Assembly (NCBI GenBank): GCA_954871525.1
Contig: OX940866.1
Span: 14,903,001-14,967,000 of the forward strand
Direction: 5' to 3'
Length of the DNA: 64,000 bases
Origin: Parietaria judaica
Lineage: Eukaryota > Streptophyta > Magnoliopsida > Rosales > Urticaceae
A program made the translations under genes and the position numbers. Below are positions 24,707-34,113 of this stretch, piece after piece (positions within the stretch are counted from its first letter, which is position 1; each line of letters starts with the position of its first letter). The notes under the pieces were generated by a model. That model saw only the letters and a list, made by a program, of their open reading frames with translations, did not search any database and was not told where the DNA came from.

Positions 24707-25600
24707 TTCCCGACGAACGGAGATAGACCGGAACGTTGAAAGTTGCTAAAACACCATAGTGATCAGGAAGCTCCACCTTGTATGCGTTGTCATTGACTTT
24801 TGCCACAATGGTGAAAGGCTCGTTTTCTCTCGGTTGTAGCTTAGGATACTTCCGATTTGGAAATCGTTCCTTCCGTAGTTGAATCCATACCTTATCACCA
24901 ACATGAAAAGTTACCTTCCGCCTATGCTTATTGGCTTGTTGAGCATACTTCTCCGTTTGTTTAAGATCTTGTCTCTAACCTGAGCGTGCAAGTGCTTTAT
25001 AAACTTGGCTCGCTCATCCGTTGCTCCACTAAAGTTCGTCTCCGTCTTCAAGGGAACCAGATCCAAAGGGGAATTCAGATTCTTGCCATAGACAACTTTG
25101 AATGGGCTGGACTTCGTGGCTGAATGAGTGGACCGGTTATAAGCGAATTTAGCATGTGCAAGAGACAAATCCCACCCCCTTGTGTTCTTCTTGACAAGGC
25201 TTCTCAACAATTCTCCCAATGATAAGTTGACCACCTCGGTTTGTCCGTCGGTTTGCGGATGGTGTGAAGTACTATATTGCAGCCTCGTGCCCATCTTCCG
25301 CCAAAGAGTTCTCCAAAAATAACTAAGGAACTTAGCATCCCGATAAAACGTGATTGTCTTTGGAACCCTATGTAGCTTCACAATCTCTTGAAAATAGAGA
25401 TCGGCAATGTTGGTGGTATCCGCTGTTTTGCCGCACAAAACAAAATGAGCCATCTTCGAGAATCGATCAACCACCACCATGACTGAATCCTTGTGACGCT
25501 GGGTCCTGGGAAGTCCCAAAATAAAATCCATACTCACATCTTCCCACGGAGCAGTAGGGAATGGAAGTGGCATGTATAATCCAGCGTTGCTCCTATGCAT
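24707..25600 (-). pseudogene. Element 3 integrase core and C-terminal domain
   Basis: Core with VSMDFILGLPRTQ (Asp), FYRDAKFLSYFW (Asp) and HHPQTDGQTEVVN (Glu), then NDNAYKVELPDHYGV and ATFNV of the C-terminal domain, reaching the LTR. A frame change occurs near 24915. No chromodomain is evident. An in-frame stop separates this part from the zinc finger at 25601. Confidence 0.85.
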
Positions 25601-26143
25601 CTAGGCGTGCCGACAAGTCTCACACTGCTCAACGATCCGCCTTACATCCCGCATTAGCTTTGGAAAAAAAAAGATTTCTTCCACAAGCGCAATGGTTTTA
25701 TCGCGACCAAAATGACCAGCTAGTCCACCCGCATGAGCCTCCCTTATGATTGCCTCCCATAATGAACATTGGGGAACACAAAGCTGCACACCCCTGTAGA
25801 GAAAACCATCTTGCACAAGGAATTGCCTAAAAGGCTCTGTTTCACATCGCTTCCCCACTTGGTCAAATTCAGGGTCATCCACATATAGATCTTTAACGAC
25901 TTCAAATCCAAGAACTTTTACATGCATCGTATGAAGAAGTAAATGGCATCTACTCAAAGCATCTGCTACCCGATTGGATTTTCCCGATTTGTGCTTGATG
26001 ACGAAGTTGAAAGACTGCAAGAATTCAACCCACTTCGCATGGCGAGGGTTTAGCTTGTGCTGTGCATTCAAATACTTCAAGGCTTCATGATCTGTAAAAA
26101 GAACAAAATCGTTAGGGTTAAGGTAGTGACTCCAGTTCGCCAA
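25601..26143 (-). pseudogene. Element 3 RNase H end and integrase zinc finger
   Basis: FVLFTDHEALKYLNAQHKLN and SNRVADALSR are RNase H blocks. HAGGLAGHFGRDKT followed by VEQCETCRHA is the HHCC zinc finger of integrase. The frame ends at a TAG in place of a sense codon. Confidence 0.88.
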
Positions 26144-26221
26144 TGCTCGGATGATGGCATAGAACTCCTTGTCTTATGTCGAGTACTTTCTCTTCACTTC
26201 ATTGAGCTTCTCACTAAAAAA

Positions 26222-27064
26222 TTAAATACCTCGACCTTCTTGGCTAAGGACAGCCCCGATGCCCACTCCGGAAGCGTCACACTCCACTTCGAACATCTTG
26301 GAGAAATCCGGTGTCTCTGTCATCTTCTTCTTTATCAGCTCAAAACTCTCTTGGGCTTCTTTTGTCCACTTGAAAACTCCACCCTTCATGCACTCGGTGA
26401 TTGGTGAAACGACCGTACTGAAATCTCTAATGAAATGGCGGTAGAAAGAAGTCATGCCATGAAAACTTCGGATGTCAAAAAGAGACTTCGGAATTGGCCA
26501 CGTGGAGATTGCTTCGATCTTCGACTCATCCACCTTGATTCCATCCTTGGACACCACATATCCAAGAAAAATGAGACTCTCCACCAGAAACTCGCACTTC
26601 TTTAAGTTGACATAGAAGCTTTCACTCCTCAAAACTTCAAAGACCTGCCTCAAGTGCGTCAAATGATCCCGTGTATTCTTGCTATACACCAGAATGTCGT
26701 CAAAATAAACAACCACGCATTTTCCCATCAAAGGTTTAAACACGTGTGTCATGAGGCGCATAAAAGTACTAGGAGCGTTAGACAACCCAAACGGCATAAC
26801 AAGCCATTCGTACAAACCTCTCTCGGTCTTGAAAGCTGTCTTACATTCATCTCCCGGTTGCATGCGAATCTGATGATAACCACTGCGCAAATCTATCTTG
26901 GAGAATATGGTGCTACCCTGCAACTGATCAAGAAGGTCATCTAACCTTGGAATAGGAAAACAATACTTGACTGTTATTCTGTTGATGGCTCGGCTATCCA
27001 CGCACATTCTCCATGTTTCATCCTTCTTTGGAACTAAGAGGGCAGAAAGCGCACAAGGGCTCAA
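26222..27064 (-). pseudogene. Element 3 reverse transcriptase
   Basis: Long open stretch with the domain blocks in order: [53 protein letters not shown], and [11 protein letters not shown] with the two catalytic Asp. It ends with [18 protein letters not shown], the start of RNase H. It overlaps the protease frame at 27018-27064 in a different phase, so one frameshift separates them. Confidence 0.9.
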
Positions 27065-27824
27065 GCTCTCTCGAATCAGCCTTTTTTTCCATCAGCTCCT
27101 CGACTTGTCGTTGCAACTCGGCTTGTTGCTTCGGGTTGAGCCGGTAGGCTGCTTTGTTGGGTAGAGAAGATCCCGGTACTAAATCAATACGGTGCTGAAT
27201 TCCTCGCAATGACGGTAGGCCACTCGGTATCTCCTCTGGTGCGCAATCTTGAAACTCCTTTAAAAGGATTTGAACCGCTTCGGGCAGCTCCTTCTTGTTG
27301 TCCGATGTTTCCTTCACATAGAGAATAAAAATAGCTTCACAATTGGATAAAGATTGTGTAACCTGTGAACTGGTGAGCAAAGAGTGCTTCTTCGATTCGG
27401 AGGTTGCTGTGATCTTCTCCGGTTTCAAGGGTGCCAACACGATCCGCCGGCCATCCTTGGTAAAGGAATGAGTGTTATTGAATCCGTCATGAATCGCTCT
27501 TCTATCGTATTGCCATGGTCTTCCCAATAACACATGACAAGCATCCATGGGAACAACATCACACCAGACTTCATCGTTGTAGTTCTTTCCAATGGAAAAC
27601 ACTACCAAGCACCTCTTTGTTACTTTCTGTCCATTTCCCTTTTGGAACCATTGAATGCGATAAGGATGAGGGTGAGGCTCCGTCTTCAAGCCAAGCTTTT
27701 CCACCATTTCTTCGGCAACAATATTGGTGCAACTTCCTCCATCAATGATGACGTTGTACACACGCCCCTTTGACGTACACCGGGTCTGGAAGATATTGTC
27801 TCTCAACCATGGGTCTTTGTTCAC
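27018..27824 (-). pseudogene. Element 3 aspartic protease region
   Basis: VYNVIIDGGSCTNIV carries the retropepsin active-site Asp in the DGG(S) form, followed by VPMDACHVLLGRPWQYDR. The frame goes on into the linker before the reverse transcriptase (IQHRIDLVPGSSLPNKAAYR) and is then shifted. Confidence 0.85.
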
Positions 27825-28939
27825 ATGGTTGGAGTTAAGGAGTCGTCGGATGACCAGAACATCTCCTTCATCGGGTTCTTCAACGCATTTTTGTCGTTGT
27901 ATATTGGTTCCAGTTCTTCTTCTTCTTCATCTTCATTATCGGCTATGGCAGCTTCAACCATGGTAATTACTCTTCGATTCGGGCAATCTGCAGCGATATG
28001 ACCAAAACCTTGACATTTGAAACACTTCCTCGAAGCACTGGAATTGATCGGTGGGGGAGTCTTCTCGGATCTGACTTCGGGTTTTGAGGAAGTTGACGCC
28101 TTGTTTGTCATTGATGAAGATGCCCCGCCGATAATCTTGACTCCATATCCCGTGTTCTTCGGTGTGTACTTCTTTGCCTCTTTGTATTGCCTTTCAATAT
28201 TCTCCGCTAGCTTCTGAACGTCGTTAAACGTCCAATATGGTTGAAGTCGAACAACTTCTGCAATATCTCTTTTGAGACCGCCAAGGTAACGAGCCACTGT
28301 TTGTTCTTCAGGTTCCACCACGTCACATTTAAGCATAAGATACTCAAACTCGCGAGTATAATATTCAATAGAAAGATCGAGCTGTTTGAAGTTGTGAAAC
28401 TTCAAATAGTTGTCTTACTTGTAACTATCTGAAATGAACCTCCTCTTGAGCTCTCTCTTCATCTTCTCTCACGTTCGAATCACTCGACTTCCTTCTCGTA
28501 GTCGTTCTCGTCTCAGATTCTCCCACCAAAGGGATGCATAGCCCTTTAGCTTGATAGCCACCAGTTTGACTCGCTTTTCGTCAGAATAATCCTTGAACTC
28601 AAAGATCCTTTCCACTGTATACAGCCAGTCGAGAAATGCGTCGCCATGAGATCTTTCGTCAAACTCAGGTACGTCAACTTTTACGTCACTTTCGTAACGT
28701 TAGGGCTGATTTCTCCCTTGAGGCCCATCGTCTTCATCGCTGGAGACTTCAACATGAAAATGATTCACGTCAACGCCATGGTTAAGCTGTTGTTGACGGT
28801 GATGCTGATGTCCTTCCATTTGGGCTAAGTGTTGCTGAAGATCAGCCATCGCTTCCCTTATGGTAGCCATCTCCATATCTCTTTCATACTCCGCAGCCGT
28901 CTGAAAGTTAGGAGGAATAAGATTTCCACGCCTTGCCAT
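27821..28939 (-). pseudogene. Element 3 gag
   Basis: Start ATG at 28939 (MARRGNLIPPNFQTAAEYER), a His/Gln-rich segment, a capsid core readable in shifted frames at 28500-28690 (VAIKLKGYASLWWENL), and a CCHC zinc knuckle CFKCQGFGHIAADCPNR near 27985-28035. At least two frame changes and one stop split it. Confidence 0.85.
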
Positions 28940-28976
28940 GTGGATGATAATAAGAAACCGTGAACAAGCAACTTGA

Positions 28977-28988
28977 GCTCTGATACCA
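28977..28988 (-). other. Element 3 primer-binding site (tRNA-Met)
   Basis: Minus-strand TGGTATCAGAGC, two bases inside the 5' LTR (LTR edge at 28991). Confidence 0.93.
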
Positions 28989-28990
28989 AC

Positions 28991-29587
28991 TGATACTGGA
29001 CCGATAACAACCAGGTCTAGTATATTGACAAAGCAAGACGAAAGGTAAAAATAACAACGGCGCCACTCGGAATCCACCAAGATAAGCCTAAGATAGAAGA
29101 AACGCCACTCTCGGAATCCATCGAAAGATAAGTTTCTGGTACAAGAAACGCCACTCCCGGAATCCACCGAAAGATAAGTTTCTACACTCGCCACTCAAGG
29201 AATCCACCAAGAGATAAGAGGGTTTTCACAAAGATAACGTTAAGAGGGTTTTTTTTTATCAAACATAATCTGTTTTTTCTCATTGCATTCTTGCTATTTA
29301 AATAGAGCTGATAAGTTACATTTTCGTTTAGTCCCTTCAGCTACTTTCTAAGGCTTTCCAACTTCTCCACAAAGACTCAAAATAGCCCCATAAAGAGAGC
29401 ACCAAGTCCCAACGATCATAACTACCATTTAAGGCTATTACAAGACTCAAGACACTACTAATGACCATACTTAACCCTTGGACTACTCAGAAAATAAATA
29501 CACCCCACTAACAAAATTAAAACTAACACAATTACCAAGGGCTTTACTTAGACCACGAATTCAGATGTGGAAACCAAGTAAATACCA
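28991..29587 (-). repeat. Element 3 5' LTR
   Basis: Matches 24112-24706 with scattered substitutions. The same internal run of about 50-bp CGCCACTC...GATAAG units is present at 29060-29210. Confidence 0.88.
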
Positions 29588-29608
29588 TTCCCGTTATGCT
29601 TACGAGCT

Positions 29609-29730
29609 CCATTACCGCTAGTTAGTCCAATACCGCTAGTTGCTCCATTACCGCTAGTTACTCCGCTCCCGCTAGTCAAAGTAATCCCGCTATGCTTGAT
29701 AAGGCTCGACAATCCAATACCGCTATCAGG
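29609..29730 (+). repeat. 18-bp CCGCTA minisatellite patch
   Basis: Units CCATTACCGCTAGTTAGT (29609), CCAATACCGCTAGTTGCT (29627) and CCATTACCGCTAGTTACT (29645), then looser copies up to TACCGCTATC at about 29720. It sits between Element 3 and the resumed Element 2 integrase and does not belong to either. The core also recurs at 50690-52830 and 63270-63745. Confidence 0.8.
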
Positions 29731-29749
29731 ATCCGCATCATTACCTCAG

Positions 29750-30283
29750 AGATACAACAGATGCGAGCTTATTCGGGAAAGACTCAAGACTGCTCAAAGT
29801 CGTGAGAAGAGTTATGCGGATCGAAGACGAAGGCCACTAGAATTCATGGGTGGTGACAATATGTTCCTGAAGGTGACACCCATGCGTGGTGTTTCTCGTT
29901 TTGGAATAAAAGGAAAGTTGGCTCCGCGATACACCGGTCCATTCGAGATAGCTGAAAGAGTCGGACCACTCGCCTACAGGCTTGAATCACCTCCGCAATT
30001 ATCTCATGTACACAATGTGTTTCAAGTGTCGATGCTGAGAAGATATGAACCCGACCCTAATCAAATCGTTGAGTGGACAGAGATACTCATTCAAGAAAAT
30101 GCGACATATGAGGAACACCCAATTCATATTATAGACCGTGAAGTTAAACTTCTTCGCCGGCGAGAAATCTCTCTAGTTAAAGTGGTATGGCAAGACCACG
30201 ATGTAAGAGAGGCAACATGGGAGTTAGAATCGGAGATAATGGAGAAGTACCCTTCTTTGTTCAGGGGGTGGTTTCGTTTAAAT
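29750..30283 (+). pseudogene. Element 2 integrase C-terminus with chromodomain-like end
   Basis: Open stretch with [40 protein letters not shown] and LSHVHNVFQVSMLRRYEPDP, then VKVVWQDHDVREATWELESE and MEKYPSLF, the usual end of Tekay-type integrases. The frame has no stop at the expected place and continues through the polypurine tract about 90 codons into the 3' LTR. Confidence 0.85.
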
Positions 30284-30301
30284 TTCGAGGACGAAATTTT
30301 T

Positions 30302-30314
30302 AAAGGGGTGGAGT
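30302..30314 (+). other. Element 2 polypurine tract
   Basis: AAAGGGGTGGAGT just before the 3' LTR, identical to that of Element 1. Confidence 0.85.
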
Positions 30315-30316
30315 AT

Positions 30317-32419
30317 TGTAAAAACCTCAAATATAATATATATGTATATATTATATATATAAAAAAAGAAGAGAAAGTCAGTAAAAGGGTAATCAGATAC
30401 CCTCTCCCTCGCCCCTCTCCCTTTTTTCTCCTGACACCCATCTCTCTCTCCCCTCTAGCTTTCTCTCACCTCAAAGATTCAAAGCTTTATAACTCCGTCA
30501 CCGGAGCTTCGTTCGACGTGATCTTGGTACCGTTAGAAAGCTCTCGAGAAGGCGAACGTTTTGATACGCGGATGACGACCTGACGTGGTGGTGTTTGGCC
30601 AGAATAGTCGCCGTAAGGTTTGGTTTCTTAACTCGAGATCTATTTCGTTTGGGTTCGATTTTGAGAAATCTAACACACAAAACTTATTAGAGTCCATTGG
30701 AAGTGCCACCTCGCCGTCGCCGTCGTCGTCATTTTTCGATCCTAAAATTAATTGAGGGGTTTTGAAGCCCTCGTCGAGGAGATCGAAAGCCCTGGATCGG
30801 AATTGTCATCAAACTCCCGGTGTGCTTCAATTCCTTTTCCCTAGTTTCAGAATTTAAAAGCATTAAATTGAATGTGTTTTGGGCTTTTATTGATGAAATT
30901 GACCTCGCCGTTGTCTTTAGAATAGTCGAATTAGGCTAGGAGAGGTATTAAATTGTCGAAATAATGCCCGTTTTGCTGCCTCGTTTTGCGTGCTCGATGG
31001 AATTCGGCCCGGGTTAAATTTCAGCGTATTGGATTGTCAATTGACAATTTGAATTCTAATCTTAGTAATACTTGGCTTATGGATGATATCGGTGTTATAG
31101 TTGGCGCGGATAGTCGTCTTGTGGTCGCTTAAAAAACCGTGCTACCTGAATCACCCGTTTTGAATAGAATAGAATATCGGATCCGGAAGTCTCTAATCCT
31201 CGAACTCAAGGCCACTACGAACCCGTATCTTCGACTAGCTAGTCGATCGGTCAAAGTTTCCACGGATTGAGGTAGGGGCTATTACCTTTTCTCGCTATTT
31301 AAAATGAATGTAGAAACCAACGATTTAATGAAGATTGAACCAGGTAGGTTAAAAATTGGAATTAATAAGATGTTATTTTAATTAAAAGATAAAAGTTAAT
31401 ATCGTGATTGTCGTCGCTTGATAGCGAGGCTGGATACCAGGTATGGTTGCATCGGATTGATGCTCGTTATTATATTTATGTTTATGGTTACGTCGGTATG
31501 ACGTGTGATGATATGGTACCCGCTTCGAGCGGATGATGTGTATGATAATATGGTACCCGTTTCGGGCGGATGATGTGATTGGAGCTGCTGACGAGCAGCT
31601 GGCTACTGCGCAGTAGGCCGGATATGATTATGGATGTGGAAATGATTGGTGACCCAAAAGTCAACATTTTACCCATGGCGAACTGGCCGTTTTTGGTGGT
31701 GATTAGGATCCCGAGTCGAGGGGGAGTTACGGTTAGGGACTTCTATTCCATCTGTGCTCGTGCCTTGAGGACTCGATGGGATATAGTGAAGTAAAGGCGC
31801 GAGGTGACTCGGCATGGACCACCGAAATGATTTGACTTTTGTGGAGAATGTTTATTTATTTATTTTATTGATGAAAATGGTTAAAATGATGATAAAATGA
31901 TTTTATGATGGCGTTTAATTTATTTAATTGTAATTTGACTAATAATGGTTTGGTAAAGAGAATTGGTAATAGATTCCCTACTGAGTATGTGGTGCTCACC
32001 CCTTCCATATACATATTTTTCTTTCCAGCTTCAGGTGGTGTTTAGTGTCAGACTCCGGACGAGGAGTAGTTTGATTCGGGAGGTTCATGTGTTGATTTTT
32101 CCTATCCGTACCTTTAGTGTTCATCGATGTGAATTTCATATTTTGAGTTGATCTTTTATTTCAGACATGTAATGGATTAAATTAAGGATAACGTGATGGT
32201 GGTACTTTGTATTTGTCGTTTTTACGGTGTTGTATAAACTGTGGTCGTTTGTGTTTGTTTAGACGTTTTAAGTCCCATGGGCAGAAACTATGTGTTTGTT
32301 GACGTAGATATTGAATATTCAATGGTATTGTTTGAATGAGGATGTGTCATTGACCGGTCAAAGTTTGAAAAGTCATTGTTTTTGTCTTATTCTACTAACC
32401 CTCATATAGGGGCGTTACA
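30317..32419 (+). repeat. Element 2 3' LTR
   Basis: Starts TGTAAAAACC and ends GGCGTTACA, with the hairpin pair intact (31581-31616). Followed by the duplication CGACG. Confidence 0.92.
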
Positions 32420-33344
32420 CGACGCTCCAAGAGATTGACGATGACGATTACGCCCACAATTAAAGCATTGACATTATGGCCATTACGAGGGAATCAAACA
32501 CATTTTTGTAATAGCCCATTTACGAGGGTTAATTCGAATTTCTAAGCCTATATAAATAGAGAGCTAAAGCCCATGTACAAGGGATCGCAACTTTCATCAT
32601 CACAATATATACAAGGCTTTGACATTGAAGCCTATGACAAAAACCACACGATTCGTCTATAAAAACACATCTCATTCAACATGATCTAATTTTAACGGAA
32701 AGACCCGAGCTCTAAGATAATCTAAAAACAGAATTAAACCAATCGTAACTTCGTGACTCAGGAGGTGATTTTTCCACCTTAACACTAATAAGTTTACTTG
32801 CTTATAAATTATGTATAATTAGTGGTACCGGTACGAACAATATTATGAGTCATAATAGTACTAATTATATATTGTACTAGTAAAACAATCATTCTTATAG
32901 TATTTATTCTTTTTCTAATAAATCAATACATATATATATATATATATATCTTAATGAAATCAAGATGAATAATATAAATTTAAGCTTGCCGATATACGTA
33001 CATATTACATATGTTAATGCGTAAAAATGACTTTAACTTAGAATCGGATCCAAGGTTCGGGTCCCGATATCGACCTGCTGAACACGTGGACAATTGAATG
33101 TTGAGTCAACGCGGGTTGACTAATAAACTTCAAAGCTGGAGGCGAATCCGTCCGGGCTGTCCTTGGCGATCCTTGGCGAACTTTCCTCGTGGGGGCGAGT
33201 TCGTATGTTGAGTCCGGGGAAATCTGGAGGATTTCCCGGGACTCTTCGTGATCTCAGATCTCCTCGTTGTGTGGAATAATTATAAGTTATGCCCTCGTCA
33301 AGCTATGACGAGGGTGCTTGTCAGACCAAGGTCTTCATCAGGCT

Positions 33345-33470
33345 TGTCACCTTGTCGGCTTCGTCGGCCATGTCGCCTCGTCGGCCATGTCGCTTCGTCG
33401 GCCTCGTTGGCCATGTCGCCTTGTCGGCCTCGTCGGCCATGTCGCCTCGTTAGCCTCGTCGGGCCGTGGT
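33345..33470 (+). repeat. GTCGGCCAT / CCTCGTCGG minisatellite
   Basis: Alternating 17-bp (TCGTCGGCCATGTCGCC) and 9-bp (TCGTCGGCC) units. It is open in several frames on both strands only because it is repetitive and GC-rich. Confidence 0.8.
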
Positions 33471-33491
33471 ACCTTGCCGGGCAAGGTACCA
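33469..33491. other. Perfect 23-bp palindrome
   Basis: GGTACCTTGCC, one central G, then GGCAAGGTACC. It lies immediately after the minisatellite. Confidence 0.85.
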
Positions 33492-33938
33492 TGTCAGGCC
33501 GGGGTCGTTGGGCCATGGTACCTTGTCAGGCCGGGGTGCCTTTCAAGGACTTCGTCTTCTTCGTCTTTTTTGACTCCGGGCCTCGCCAATGTCTTGGTTC
33601 GTCGGCCACTGGTCTTTGACTTTAGTGGTGGACTTTGACTTTTACCAAAAAGAAGGCCAATTTTTATATGTTACGAAAAATGCATATAACAACATATATT
33701 CTAACAAATATAATTTGTTAGAACTGTTCCAAAAAAATAATATATTAATTTTTTTTCTTCTAATAAAACCGGTTTCGCGCATTTATTGACACAATTTAAG
33801 AAATCCTAATCAACACATAATACGTATATTATTTGACTAAAAACTATCTGAATTTAATTAACTACCTCAAAAATAGGACCTCGCTTATTAATTATTTATC
33901 TTTTATAATTTATTGATTTAAAAAAAAATCATAGATTG

Positions 33939-34001
33939 TGAATTATCTTTTAATGATTATGGAATTCGAATCCAATTAGGAAACTATTCTCGTCTATAAA
34001 T
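33939..34001 (+). promoter_or_regulatory. Fructokinase 2 core promoter with shared block
   Basis: TGAATTATCTTTTA (33939) and TATAAAT (33995-34001), 113 bases before the ATG. A (CT)n tract occupies the 5' leader (34062-34085). Confidence 0.6.
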
Positions 34002-34113
34002 TCTTCTCTCGCTTTTCCATCATCCTTCAATTCATCTCTCGCTTTCTAGAATCTCAAAACCATCTCTCTCTCTCTCTCTCTCTCTTCTTACTTTATTCAC
34101 AGTAGTCTCTTCA

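Larger units (their letters stand above)
24112..29587 (-). mobile_element. Element 3: Ty3 chromovirus-type retrotransposon nested in Element 2
   Basis: Minus-strand element with 0.6-kb LTRs (24112-24706 and 28991-29587), a tRNA-Met primer site and a nearly complete gag-protease-RT-RNase H-integrase order. The flanks share TTCC at both ends (24108-24111 and 29588-29591); a full 5-bp duplication is not clean. The LTRs read about 97-98 percent alike by eye over their first 300 bases. The wording of the reverse transcriptase ([35 protein letters not shown]) suggests the Reina group. Inserted after Element 2. Confidence 0.92.
18923..32419 (+). mobile_element. Element 2: Tekay-like Ty3 retrotransposon carrying a nested element
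   Basis: TG...CA LTRs of 2.1 kb, a perfect 5-bp target duplication CGACG (18918-18922 and 32420-32424), a tRNA-Met primer site and a polypurine tract. It is clearly related to Element 1 throughout and has the same shortened gag, but its two LTRs have diverged far more, including indels, so it is older. Coding sequence is full of stops. A 5.5-kb retrotransposon (24112-29587) interrupts the integrase region in reverse orientation. Without that insert the element is about 8.0 kb. Confidence 0.95.
32420..33640. other. Spacer with repeat-derived sequence
   Basis: 32420-32700 looks like the right half of the old repeat interrupted by Element 2, with CCTATATAAATAG (about 32548) as a promoter-like string. 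32800-33000 is AT-rich with an (AT)n run. 33040-33640 is GC-richer repeat DNA holding the minisatellite and palindrome listed separately. No gene seen. Confidence 0.45.

Noticed and set aside
33248..33638. Overlapping frames of 72-123 codons in the minisatellite
   Set aside because: The repeat is open in several frames on both strands, which is expected from its unit sequence and not evidence of a gene.
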